From contig CAZKBH010000016.1 of assembly GCA_964550795.1 (NCBI GenBank), positions 1 through 64,000 on the forward strand: a DNA stretch of 64,000 bases, written 5' to 3'. Below, in pieces: positions 41,150 to 49,383 of the stretch (positions within the stretch are counted from its first letter, which is position 1; the number at the start of each line of letters is the position of its first letter). The translations under genes and the position numbers were made by a program. Source of the stretch: M3007 sp964550795. GTDB lineage: Bacteria; Bacteroidota; Bacteroidia; Chitinophagales; Saprospiraceae. Below the pieces are notes generated by a model. It was given only the letters and a program-made list of their open reading frames with translations, was not told where the DNA came from and did no database searches.

Positions 41150-42685
41150 ATGGTCCACCTCACACCCTCTTTCGTACTGGTTATTCTTTTCCTTTACTTC
41201 GCCATGCTGGTAGGTGTGGCTTGGTTTACCGGGCGTAACACCAGCAACGAAGGATTTTTTCTGGCCAACCGAAAAGTGCCCTGGTATGTGGTGGCTTACG
41301 CCATGATTGGAACGAGCATCAGTGGGGTGACCTTCATCAGCATCCCTGGAGCGGTGGGCGGCACGGGCATCAATATGGCATTTTCGTACATGCAAGTGGT
41401 GCTGGGCTATTTGCTGGGCTACTTGTTCATCGCTACGGTACTGATGCCCATGTATTATCGGCTGAATTTGACGAGCATTTATGGGTATCTGGAACAACGA
41501 TTCGGGTGGTGGTCGTACAAAACTGGGGCAGGCTACTTTTTGCTCTCGCGCACCCTGGGTTCGGCGGCGCGGATGTTCCTGGCAGCTACGGTGCTACAAT
41601 TTTTTGTGTTTGGTCCCTTGGGCGTGCCGTTTTTTGTCACCGTAACCTTGATGTTGGCCTTGATCTACGGTTATACCTTCAAAGGTGGCTTAAAAACCAT
41701 CATTTGGACGGACTCGATCATGACCACGTTTTTCCTCGCGGCATTGGTTTTCACCGTGTGGACCATTGGAAAATCCTTGAATTTAAGCGGCCTTGACTTG
41801 TTTTCCAGTGTAATGGACAGCAAATACGGGCAGGTATTTTTCTTCGACAATTTCCTTTCAGACCCGAATCACTTTGTGAAGCAATTTGTGAGCGGCGCAT
41901 TGGTTGCAATTGCTATGACGGGCCTTGATCAGGATTTGATGCAGAAGAACCTGGCCTGCAAAAATATCCGCGAAGCGCAGAAAAACATGTTCGTTTTCTG
42001 CATTTATCTCGTGGTCATCAATTTCCTTTTCCTCGTTTTGGGGGCTTTGCTTTACCTCTACGCGGGATCTATCGGACTTGAAATTCCGGCGCGAACCGAC
42101 CAGCTTTATCCAAAAATCGCCTTCGGGCACCTGGATGCAGTCGCGGGTGTATTCTTTATTCTTGGACTTATTGGCAGTACCTACGCCAGCAGTGATTCGG
42201 CCCTGACCGCCCTTACCACCAGCTTTTGCGTGGACTTTTTGAACTTTCAAAAGCCCAAAGCAGGCGAACCCCAAACCTTTGCTTACGAGGAAGAACGCAT
42301 TGCGTACGAACAAGCGGAAGAAGCCAAACAGCGCAAAACGCGCACCCTGGTGCACTTAGGCTTTTCGATTTTGTTCGTGTTTATCATCTTGATTCTCAAC
42401 ATGGTAAGCAACTCGGCGGTCATTTCCCTCATTTTTAAAATTGCTGGCTACACGTACGGGCCACTGCTGGGATTGTTCCTCTTTGGACTGTTCACAGACT
42501 TGAAAATCCGCGACCGACTGGTACTGTATGTCTGTCTGGCCGCGCCTGCGCTGACCTACTTCTTTGAGCTTGCCTCCAAAAACTGGATCGGGTTTGATGC
42601 CGGGTTTTTGACCATTTTGATCAATGGTTTGTTCACTGTGTTGGGGCTTTGGGCTATTTCTTATCGGGAAACGGAAGTCGTTTAA
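41150..42685 (+). CDS. Sodium:solute symporter (SSS) family transporter
   Basis: A 511-residue inner-membrane transporter with about 13 helices. It starts directly at helix 1 (TPSFVLVILFLYFAMLVG); the conserved GRNTSNEGFFLANR loop, GTSISGVTFISIPG, and GLDQDLMQKNLACK blocks are those of SSS proteins. A polar loop of about 50 residues between helices 10 and 11 (around 370) has EEERIAYEQAEEAKQRK. Substrates of this Bacteroidota subgroup are not settled; sugars, amino acids or sialic acid are possible. The TTG-led extension to 41129 is not needed. Confidence 0.92.
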   Translation: MVHLTPSFVLVILFLYFAMLVGVAWFTGRNTSNEGFFLANRKVPWYVVAYAMIGTSISGVTFISIPGAVGGTGINMAFSYMQVVLGYLLGYLFIATVLMPMYYRLNLTSIYGYLEQRFGWWSYKTGAGYFLLSRTLGSAARMFLAATVLQFFVFGPLGVPFFVTVTLMLALIYGYTFKGGLKTIIWTDSIMTTFFLAALVFTVWTIGKSLNLSGLDLFSSVMDSKYGQVFFFDNFLSDPNHFVKQFVSGALVAIAMTGLDQDLMQKNLACKNIREAQKNMFVFCIYLVVINFLFLVLGALLYLYAGSIGLEIPARTDQLYPKIAFGHLDAVAGVFFILGLIGSTYASSDSALTALTTSFCVDFLNFQKPKAGEPQTFAYEEERIAYEQAEEAKQRKTRTLVHLGFSILFVFIILILNMVSNSAVISLIFKIAGYTYGPLLGLFLFGLFTDLKIRDRLVLYVCLAAPALTYFFELASKNWIGFDAGFLTILINGLFTVLGLWAISYRETEVV

Positions 42686-42694
42686 TAAATGGCC

Positions 42695-43063
42695 TTAAAA
42701 CATGCTGTGAATTTTCACCCCCAAAAGCAAACTGGCGAAACAGACCAGCAGACTTCCCAACACATTCAAGGCCGCCAAGCTCGGCTGACCCCCTTGCCAG
42801 AGTTGCAAGGTCTCTGCACTGAAGGTTGAAAAGGTGCTAAACCCACCACAGAACCCAACCGAGAGCAGCAGCCGCCGCTGTTCGATGACCCCCGTACTCA
42901 TTTGTTGCGCAAGCACCAGGCCCATGATAAAACAGGCCAAGCCGTTGGCGGTCAAGGTTGCCCAGGGGAAACGTGGAAGCAGGGGTTGCAGGGCCAAACT
43001 TAGCCCCCAGCGGCTCACACTGCCGAGTCCACCACCTACAAATACGAGCAAAAAGTGAAGCAT
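42695..43063 (-). CDS. crcB: Fluoride channel CrcB/Fluc
   Basis: A 122-residue four-helix protein that exports fluoride as a dual-topology dimer. Family motifs: GGGLGSVSRWGLSL, NGLACFIMGL with the key asparagine, and GFCGGFSTFSTFS with the phenylalanine box. It converges with the symporter gene (9 bp between stops). I looked for a fluoride riboswitch upstream and found only a terminator-like hairpin at 43071. Confidence 0.94.
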   Translation of the reverse strand: MLHFLLVFVGGGLGSVSRWGLSLALQPLLPRFPWATLTANGLACFIMGLVLAQQMSTGVIEQRRLLLSVGFCGGFSTFSTFSAETLQLWQGGQPSLAALNVLGSLLVCFASLLLGVKIHSMF

Positions 43064-43070
43064 AATCGAA

Positions 43071-43101
43071 ATAAAAAACCCCGACTAATTACAGCCGGGG
43101 C
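43071..43101 (-). terminator. Hairpin terminator between rpmA and crcB
   Basis: On the minus strand GCCCCGG ... CGGGG followed by TTTTTTATTT, 8 nt before the crcB start. It likely ends the rplU-rpmA transcript. Confidence 0.65.
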
Positions 43102-43151
43102 AACAACTAAAAAATTAAGCTATGAAAACAAAAACTTCTTTATTCACATAT

Positions 43152-43182
43152 CCGCCGTAGCGCGCGGCGCTTCGGCGGGTAA
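43152..43182. repeat. GC-rich palindromic repeat, diverged copy
   Basis: CCGCCGTAGCGCGCGGCGCT then TCGGCGGGTAAA: same cccgcc...ggcgggtaaa plan as the tRNA-flanking copies. A trace of the family is also seen at 20441-20465. Confidence 0.5.
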
Positions 43183-43193
43183 AGATAAAAAAG

Positions 43194-43221
43194 AAAATGC
43201 CGCTTGTACAAGCGGCATTTT
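43194..43221. terminator. Perfect palindromic terminator after rpmA
   Basis: A 28-nt perfect palindrome (AAAATGCCGCTTGT and its complement); with flanking A and T runs it can end transcription in both directions. Confidence 0.7.
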
Positions 43222-43235
43222 CGAGAAAAGTTATT

Positions 43236-43959
43236 TTATGCGGTCTGGTCGCGGCCTCCAGTAAGTTCATCCTGGTAGGCTTTTAGCTCATCCCACTTGC
43301 CTTCNNNNNNNNNNAAGTTTTGCCTGTGCAGGCCAAGTGCTTGGGTCGTGGATTTGGTAGCGAGGACCGGCAGCGTCCAAAATTTCTTTCAGACGGTCGG
43401 TTGAAGCTTCTGCGAGTTCAGCCCAGGTAGAAATACCACCTTCTTTCAGCAGTGTTTCGATTTTTGGACCAACGCCTTCAACGATTTTCAGGTCGTCGAG
43501 TTTTGGACCTTTATCTTTTTTAGGAGCTGCAGCTTTTTTCTCAGCGGGTGCTTCGATTTCAGCAACTACTTCATTTTCAGCAACTTCTACCGCTTCAACG
43601 GGTGCCGCTTCTTTTTTAGCAGGTTTTTCTGCTGGCGTAGCAACGGTCTCGTTTTTAGGGTTGGTTGGCTTTTTAACCGGCTTTACTGGAGCAACGGGTA
43701 CTTCTTGTACTGGCAGGATGCTCACGAAACGACGGTCTTTGAAGCTGCGTTTGAACACAACCACGCCGTCAATTGCAGCGTGCAGTGTATGGTCGCGGCC
43801 CATGTAAACATTGTCGCCAGGGTGAAACTGCGTACCGCGCTGGCGAACCAACACGTTGCCGGCCACTGCGCGTTGGCCGCCGTATAATTTTACGCCGAGG
43901 CGTTTGCTTTTACTGTCGCGGCCGTTATCGGAACTACCCGCACCTTTTTTGTGTGCCAT
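43236..43959 (-). CDS. rpmA: 50S ribosomal protein L27 with helix-hairpin-helix C-terminal tail
   Basis: About 240 residues. The first 85 are a complete L27 (MAHKKGAGSSDNGRDSKSKR ... RRFVSILPV). A Lys/Ala/Glu/Pro-rich linker follows (about 86-150), then a helix-hairpin-helix domain: DDLKIVEGVGPKIETLLKEG and STWAELAEASTDRLKEIL. A 10-base gap (43305-43314) follows AQAKL; on the far side the minus strand reads EGKWDELKAYQDELTGG and stops at 43236, fitting the end of the same domain. Ordinary L27 is about 85-90 residues. It follows rplU by 95 bp in one operon. Confidence 0.9.
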
Positions 43960-44054
43960 TTTTCAATGATTGAGTTTGCAATGAATGAATGAGGGAATTA
44001 GTGTAGGGTTTAAGGTTTAGGGTTTTAAACACCCAACCAGAAACCATGCTCCAA

Positions 44055-44366
44055 TTAACCCTTGATAGATTCGATTTTGATTTTGGAGAACTGTTGGCGG
44101 TGGCCGTTTTTCTTGCGGTAGCCCTTGCGGCGCTTCTTTTTGAAAACGATCACTTTGTCGCCTTTCAGGTGAGTGATGACGCTGGCGCTAACATTAGCAC
44201 CTTTGATGTTGGGCACGCCGATGGTTACTTGGCCGTCGTTGTCAATAAGATGAACGGTATCGAAACTTACAGCGTCGCCTTCGTTGGCTGCCAGCCGGTG
44301 GACGAAGATCTGTTGACCTTCCTCAACTTTGAATTGTTGACCGGCGATGGAAACAATTGCGAACAT
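44055..44366 (-). CDS. rplU: 50S ribosomal protein L21
   Basis: A 103-residue large-subunit protein of typical length. It starts FAIVSIAGQQFKVEEGQQIF and has the basic end KGDKVIVFKKKRRKGYRKKN and GHRQQFSKIKIE. It binds 23S rRNA next to L20. It heads the rplU-rpmA operon. A TACCTTTG box lies at 44421-44428. Confidence 0.96.
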   Translation of the reverse strand: MFAIVSIAGQQFKVEEGQQIFVHRLAANEGDAVSFDTVHLIDNDGQVTIGVPNIKGANVSASVITHLKGDKVIVFKKKRRKGYRKKNGHRQQFSKIKIESIKG

Positions 44367-44420
44367 TGTTGTGAATCAAATATTTAGATGAAATTATACT
44401 CCTTTCCTTAAAAAGGCGGG

Positions 44421-44428
44421 CAAAGGTA
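44421..44428 (-). promoter_or_regulatory. -7 box for rplU-rpmA
   Basis: TACCTTTG on the minus strand, 55 nt before the rplU start; it overlaps the end region of the O-antigen ligase gene. Confidence 0.5.
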
Positions 44429-44430
44429 CT

Positions 44431-45747
44431 TCAACTGCTGTGAAAATCCAAATGTGGCTCCATCTTCTTTTTTGCAGCAAAAAGGACGGCCATAGCGCCC
44501 CATACCAGCGCTGCTACCCGACCATCGTGAAGCAGGTCGTTGACCATAACCTGTACAAAAAAAGTCAGCAAAGACAAGCGCAGGAAAAGATTGTTTGAAA
44601 AACGAACATTTCTGAATGGGCTGCCCGTCCCCGTTTGTGAATCGAATCGGTTTGCCGACTTGATACCATCCCAAACCAGCAGCCCCAATAATCCCATCCA
44701 GAGCAGCAAGCCCACAAGGCCCATTTCGGTCAAAACCCGCAGGTATTCTGAATGCACGCCCCCGCCGCGCCCTTGCGGATGCGGCAGACCGTTGGCAAAC
44801 GGCACTTCTACACTGATGCGGGTCATTTCCGCAGGCCTCTGATAATCAAGGTATTGGAATTGAAAAGTACCGGGTCCGAAGCCTGCTAAAGGTCTTTCCT
44901 GAATCATTCGGAGGGCGCAACTCCAGCGGTTCAGCCGTTCCATGGAAGAGACATCCTGTTGCAATGCCGCCACTGTTTTGCTCGCGCCCCAATATCCAAT
45001 CGCACTTATACAAACCAGCAATACCACCCGCCCATAAATTTTTAGCGACCAAAACAGCCAGAGTGTTCCCACAAGCATCGCGCTCCCCCAAGCAGCACGA
45101 GCGGTGGACAACGCAAGGGCAAGCAGCAGCAGCCCTGTCAACCAGGTTTTTTTTACACCCCAATCATGTTTCTGCAATAGGAACAATGCCATCAAAACCA
45201 CCGCCGCCCACATGGTATGATCCGGAAAAAAGGGTCGAGGACTAAGGATTGCCTGATCGGCGCGAAAATGGTAAAAACTGTGGTGTGCCAGGGTGTAAAC
45301 GGCCACGCCGCCCATGGAAATTATGAAATAGGGCAATGCGCGCTTCCAGAGCATCGGCCAGGTGAAAAGCCCCAGCGCAAAAACTCCCCAATGCCCCCAT
45401 TCCACGAGCCAATATTTCCAGGAAACCCAGGGAATGGTCGAAAAACAGGCGCTGATGGCCATCCAGAGGATATAAGCGAGACTGATTTGCAGAAAAATAG
45501 AGTTTGTCAGAAGCCTGCGTAAGTCTTTGGGGTGTTGCCAAAAATGAATGGCTAAACCCAGCCCCAGACCAGCAAGCAGCGGCTCGCTGGGTACCCTCAA
45601 GTTCCAAGTTCCAAATGCAAGGTCAACAGACCAAGGCATGGTTGCAAAAAGCAGGCAATAGGCAAGTACGAAGCCTTTGGGCGGGGGTGACATCATTAGA
45701 CTTGTTGCGATAGGGTACTGTTCGAGCGGTTTTGTACCTTGTGGCAT
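44431..45747 (-). CDS. O-antigen ligase / polymerase family membrane protein
   Basis: A 438-residue protein with about ten hydrophobic helices. The Wzy_C-type periplasmic loop lies at about 280-345: RPLAGFGPGTFQFQY, then GGGVHSEYLRVLTEMGLVG with the conserved histidine and glutamate. Such enzymes ligate or polymerise O-antigen or other glycans on lipid carriers. No glycan cluster surrounds it. A few hydrophilic residues precede the first helix, so the exact start may be at MMSPPPKGF. Confidence 0.85.
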   Translation of the reverse strand: MPQGTKPLEQYPIATSLMMSPPPKGFVLAYCLLFATMPWSVDLAFGTWNLRVPSEPLLAGLGLGLAIHFWQHPKDLRRLLTNSIFLQISLAYILWMAISACFSTIPWVSWKYWLVEWGHWGVFALGLFTWPMLWKRALPYFIISMGGVAVYTLAHHSFYHFRADQAILSPRPFFPDHTMWAAVVLMALFLLQKHDWGVKKTWLTGLLLLALALSTARAAWGSAMLVGTLWLFWSLKIYGRVVLLVCISAIGYWGASKTVAALQQDVSSMERLNRWSCALRMIQERPLAGFGPGTFQFQYLDYQRPAEMTRISVEVPFANGLPHPQGRGGGVHSEYLRVLTEMGLVGLLLWMGLLGLLVWDGIKSANRFDSQTGTGSPFRNVRFSNNLFLRLSLLTFFVQVMVNDLLHDGRVAALVWGAMAVLFAAKKKMEPHLDFHSS

Positions 45748-45846
45748 TCAAAATTATTCCTGCGTGCCCAAGTTTCAAAACCCGACAAAAGGGCAAATTT
45801 TATCTGTTTCTGATCCGATTCAACCTCAATTCACAGCTACATAATC

Positions 45847-46233
45847 ATGAAGCCAGACATTTCAACGCCCGCCGATATCCGCGCCCTGATTGATACCTTC
45901 TACGAGAAAGTACAGGTGGACGAGATGATTGGATTTATTTTCAACGACATCGCCCAGGTAAATTGGGCACATCACCTGCCCATCATGTATGCCTTCTGGG
46001 AATTTCTGTTGCTTGGAACTCCAGATGCGTACCGTGGGAACCCGATTCAAAAACATTTTGATTTGCACCAAAAAATCCCGCTAAAGGCGGTCTATTTCGA
46101 CCGTTGGCTCAGTTTGTTTCAGGGAACCATAGACGAACTTTTTGAAGGCCCAGGGGCAGAAAACGCCAAATTCCGGGCTTTTGCAATCAGTGAGACCTGG
46201 AAACCCAAGTTTGAGGGGCCTTTTGCCGTTTAA
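45847..46233 (+). CDS. Group III truncated haemoglobin
   Basis: A 128-residue haem protein of the short 2-on-2 globin fold. The proximal histidine is in FDLHQKIPL, and the family's aromatic cluster is present (IMYAFWEFLLLG, FDRWLSLF). A normal class III length with no fusion. Group III proteins bind oxygen or nitric oxide; a role in NO detoxification or respiration is inferred only. Convergent with the next gene. Confidence 0.9.
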   Translation: MKPDISTPADIRALIDTFYEKVQVDEMIGFIFNDIAQVNWAHHLPIMYAFWEFLLLGTPDAYRGNPIQKHFDLHQKIPLKAVYFDRWLSLFQGTIDELFEGPGAENAKFRAFAISETWKPKFEGPFAV

Positions 46234-46240
46234 GTAAGAC

Positions 46241-47440
46241 TTAGGGTTCAAAAAAACCTACACTCGCGCCCACCCAGTCTTTGCCTTTGTTGTATCGTAC
46301 GCCCACCATTTCGCCCTTGCTCATGCGCACGAGGTTGTTGACCAAACGGGGTGCCGGCCAGGCTTTATCCCAAAGCAACATCATCCGGATTTCACATTTG
46401 GACGGCTCGGCAGGGTCCAGTGTTTGTACGCCTGGAATATACTCCACTTTGCGTTGCAGGATAAAATTAGAAGGGTCGTCCACGGATTCCACGTCCTCGC
46501 GGGTGATGTTGATTTTTACGCCTTGGCCTGAAAAGGAAAAAAGTGGCTTGAGTACCCAGTTTTCAAGATCGTCTGGAATAGCTTTTAATTCGTTGACAAA
46601 CAGGGTTTTAGGAACAAAATCACTTTGAATAAACGGGAGAGAGTGTTTCGAAATTCTGAAAAACCAGTTTGGGTGACCTACCCATTCGGCATTGACTTCG
46701 GTGGTCATATCCCATTCCCGGGGAAGATCGGCCCGGCGTTCCAGTTCGTCAAAAATGATGCGGTTATAGATGCGTTCTACGGCTACGCGTCGTCCATTTT
46801 CATCGAGATAAAAAAGGTCTTTGCCTTCGCGTTTGAGTTTGGAGAGGCATAAAACTTTGATTCCCAGGTGTTTGGCGCTGCCCCAGAAGTCAATGCGGGT
46901 GTTTTGTTTTTCAGGCTCCACTTCGAGCAGGATGGTATTTTCCGGTTTTGAATCGCCCACAATCACTTCCCGAAGCAGCTCGATGTACCCATTTTCATCT
47001 ATTCCGCCAAAAAGATGGTGATAGGCTTCCGGAATTTCAAAATGCTTTCGATAGCCCTCAGCGAGCAGGTGCTGAAAAAAGTACAGCGAGGGGAAACCTT
47101 GCATTTCGATGAGTTGCGGAGTCAGTTCGCCCTGAGCATCTCGGCAAATGCCAAAGTCCAATTGGAGAAACTGAGTGTGTGCATCCTCGCCGGGCACGCG
47201 CAAATGGGTGGGTAGAGCAGCTTCACTTCGGCCCATAAAATCAGGGGCAGTAATGACGGAACAAATGTCCTCAACGCCTTTCAACAACTTGTTTTTAAGT
47301 CTTTTAGGCACAAAAATGGGCGTCTCTGCAATTCGAAACGTACAAGGCTCACCGTAAGCGGTATTGACCGTTTGAAGGAATGCCTCGTATTTTTCTGGGG
47401 TAAATGCGGCGTTGAACCGCGCTCGAGCTGCTGTATGCAT
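46241..47440 (-). CDS. Conserved hypothetical protein, possibly ATP-grasp related
   Basis: A 399-residue soluble protein started at ATG 47440. I do not recognise a named family. The C-terminal part, ENWVLKPLFSFSGQGVKI followed by acidic and basic strands (FILQRKVEYIPG, EIRMMLLWDKAWPA, NLVRMSKGEMVGVR), resembles the ATP-grasp nucleotide site seen in peptide ligases. The N-terminal half has an EMQGFPSLYFFQ block and an alpha/beta region (TILLEVEPEKQNTRIDF). If it is a ligase, the substrate is unknown. It converges with the truncated haemoglobin, 7 bp between stops. Confidence 0.7.
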   Translation of the reverse strand: MHTAARARFNAAFTPEKYEAFLQTVNTAYGEPCTFRIAETPIFVPKRLKNKLLKGVEDICSVITAPDFMGRSEAALPTHLRVPGEDAHTQFLQLDFGICRDAQGELTPQLIEMQGFPSLYFFQHLLAEGYRKHFEIPEAYHHLFGGIDENGYIELLREVIVGDSKPENTILLEVEPEKQNTRIDFWGSAKHLGIKVLCLSKLKREGKDLFYLDENGRRVAVERIYNRIIFDELERRADLPREWDMTTEVNAEWVGHPNWFFRISKHSLPFIQSDFVPKTLFVNELKAIPDDLENWVLKPLFSFSGQGVKINITREDVESVDDPSNFILQRKVEYIPGVQTLDPAEPSKCEIRMMLLWDKAWPAPRLVNNLVRMSKGEMVGVRYNKGKDWVGASVGFFEP

Positions 47441-47649
47441 TATGGAAAGAATTAGAACGTGGAAGGATTTTGGTGTATCATAGAAACTGCTGTGCAAACA
47501 TCCCGAAAGTTTTGAACTTTTAGGACAATGAAAGCAGAAATTGAATGAATGGTGAGTTTTAAGCACCTGGTAAGTAGCTCGACTCCGCTTAACTCGTGAC
47601 TTGGCTTTCAGTTTGGCTAAGCAACACGCTCAAAATCAAGCCTGAAACG

Positions 47650-47657
47650 TACCTTTG
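47650..47657 (+). promoter_or_regulatory. -7 box for uppS
   Basis: TACCTTTG, 26 nt before the uppS ATG. Confidence 0.55.
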
Positions 47658-47683
47658 TCGGCCTTTCAAAAAAGAGGATCAAA

Positions 47684-48433
47684 ATGTCAGACCTAAAATC
47701 ACAGATTAACCTCGAAAAAGTACCGCAGCACATCGCGATCATTATGGATGGCAATGGGCGTTGGGCCAAGGAAAAAGGGATGCCTCGCGTCCTTGGTCAC
47801 CGAAGTGGCGTAAAAAGTGTGCGCGAAGTGACGGAAGCTGCAGGTCAAATTGGGGTGAAATTTCTCACACTATATGCCTTCAGCACCGAAAACTGGAACC
47901 GTCCACCCGCAGAGGTGACGGCCCTGATGTCGCTTTTGGTCGAGACAATCAAAAGTGAAATCCGAGATCTGGACAAAAACGGTGTGCGGCTCACTGCTAT
48001 TGGCGACATTGAGGCGCTGCCGCCCGCAACTTTAAAAACGCTCCGGGAGGGCATCGAACATACCAAACACAACGATCGGGTCACGCTGGTACTCGCCCTC
48101 AACTATTCCGCCAAGTGGGAGATTCTGCGGGCAACCAGACAATTGGCCGAGGCAGTGGAAGCAGGCACATTGCGTCCGGACGAGATCAATGAGGCCAGGT
48201 TTGAGCAAGCACTCAGTACCCAGGGCATTCCAGATCCCGAACTGCTTATCCGCACCAGCGGAGAAGCGCGGTTGTCCAATTTTTTACTCTGGCAAGTCGC
48301 GTATGCAGAACTGTATTTTACGCCCGTTTTTTGGCCTGATTTTGATCGGGACGAATTGTTCAAAGCCATTCTGAGTTACCAGAATCGGGAACGCAGGTTT
48401 GGTTTGACCAGTGAACAGCTCAGTACCGGGTAG
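47684..48433 (+). CDS. uppS: Isoprenyl transferase (undecaprenyl diphosphate synthase)
   Basis: A 249-residue cis-prenyltransferase that makes undecaprenyl diphosphate, the lipid carrier for peptidoglycan. Motifs: IAIIMDGNGRWAKEKG with the catalytic aspartate, FSTENWNRP, and the C-terminal DPELLIRTSGEARLSNFLLW and ELYFTPVFWPDFD. Length and order are typical. It is transcribed alone and converges with the lipoprotein gene (2 bp between stops). Confidence 0.96.
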   Translation: MSDLKSQINLEKVPQHIAIIMDGNGRWAKEKGMPRVLGHRSGVKSVREVTEAAGQIGVKFLTLYAFSTENWNRPPAEVTALMSLLVETIKSEIRDLDKNGVRLTAIGDIEALPPATLKTLREGIEHTKHNDRVTLVLALNYSAKWEILRATRQLAEAVEAGTLRPDEINEARFEQALSTQGIPDPELLIRTSGEARLSNFLLWQVAYAELYFTPVFWPDFDRDELFKAILSYQNRERRFGLTSEQLSTG

Positions 48434-48435
48434 AT

Positions 48436-49233
48436 TTACCGGCCTTCGAAGGGCAAAATATCCACCCGCCCGATTTTTTTCGCTTTTAAAACCTCCGGAA
48501 GTACTTTGTAATGAATCTGTAGCGTGAAGGGACGTGTCTCTTTTGGTTTAAATGGCTCCAGTCCTTGCATTTGGAAAATTGAGCTGTTGGCAGGGTCTAA
48601 GGTGTTCAGTACGGTGCTGAACCACAGGAGGTTATCTTTTCCATAGACCAGAATTTCCAGCATTGGCTTGGACGCTACCAGATCCAGCGGATTCATCAGG
48701 GTACCGCTGAGTTGCCAGGAGGATTCTTCCGGTACGACCTGTTCCGCGGAGTTCGGAACGTACATCCGCATGCTGTTGGTCATCGGAACACTCAGAATTG
48801 GGCCAGCTTCTTGTTTGACCGCCCCGGCCACCTTTACATTGAGCGAAGAAGGCGTTTCTGAAAAACTGCTTACTGGCCAGGAAATGTAAAACGAGGTGCG
48901 GCCCACAGGTGGCACGGCATCCGAAAATGTCTTGATAATCACTGATTTATGATTCGAAATCGTGATGGATTTGCCTGCAGCATTGATGGGCTCTGCTTCC
49001 AGCCAGAATTTTTGCCAATCGGCAGAACCATTGGAGCAGATGCCCGTGGCAATGAACCGATCATTTTCAATCCAACAGTTTACATTGTTGATATGCCCTT
49101 CGGCAGGCACTGCATTGGGCGGTAGCAGTTGGGCATCCAAGGGGCCAACAAGCACTTTGGCCGGGGTATTTTCAACACAATTTTGAAAAATTAAAAAAAT
49201 GGACGCAAGGAGAAGGAAACGAACGGTTGTCAT
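48436..49233 (-). CDS. Hypothetical lipoprotein
   Basis: A 265-residue lipoprotein. The signal ends in LIFQNC (lipobox cysteine at about 19). The remaining part is beta-rich without cysteine pairs: two similar halves each with an NSSxSxWQ-type and TLxIxYK strand pattern, hinting at a duplicated sandwich domain (about 50-150 and 165-260). No family recognised. A TACCTTTG box lies at 49278-49285. Confidence 0.7.
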   Translation of the reverse strand: MTTVRFLLLASIFLIFQNCVENTPAKVLVGPLDAQLLPPNAVPAEGHINNVNCWIENDRFIATGICSNGSADWQKFWLEAEPINAAGKSITISNHKSVIIKTFSDAVPPVGRTSFYISWPVSSFSETPSSLNVKVAGAVKQEAGPILSVPMTNSMRMYVPNSAEQVVPEESSWQLSGTLMNPLDLVASKPMLEILVYGKDNLLWFSTVLNTLDPANSSIFQMQGLEPFKPKETRPFTLQIHYKVLPEVLKAKKIGRVDILPFEGR

Positions 49234-49277
49234 GCGGTATGTAAAATTGAAATTGTCCTAAATTTGAGCGCAATACG

Positions 49278-49285
49278 CAAAGGTA
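49278..49285 (-). promoter_or_regulatory. -7 box for the lipoprotein gene
   Basis: TACCTTTG on the minus strand, 45 nt upstream of the start at 49233. Confidence 0.5.
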
Positions 49286-49311
49286 GAGTGAGCCATCCCA
49301 TTACCCATACA

Positions 49312-49354
49312 AAAACGGCCTCCGAGATTCAAAAAGAACCCCGGAGGCCGTAAA
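49312..49354 (-). terminator. Terminator after the giant repeat protein gene
   Basis: Stem CGGCCTCCG / CGGAGGCCG about 30 nt after the stop codon at 49384; T-rich on the minus strand beyond it. Confidence 0.75.
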
Positions 49355-49383
49355 TTATGCTATTGAAAGGAAAATAATGTGGT

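Noticed and set aside
43064..43130. Fluoride riboswitch upstream of crcB
   Set aside because: The leader is too short and shows only a terminator-like hairpin; the conserved pseudoknot sequence of the crcB motif is not visible.
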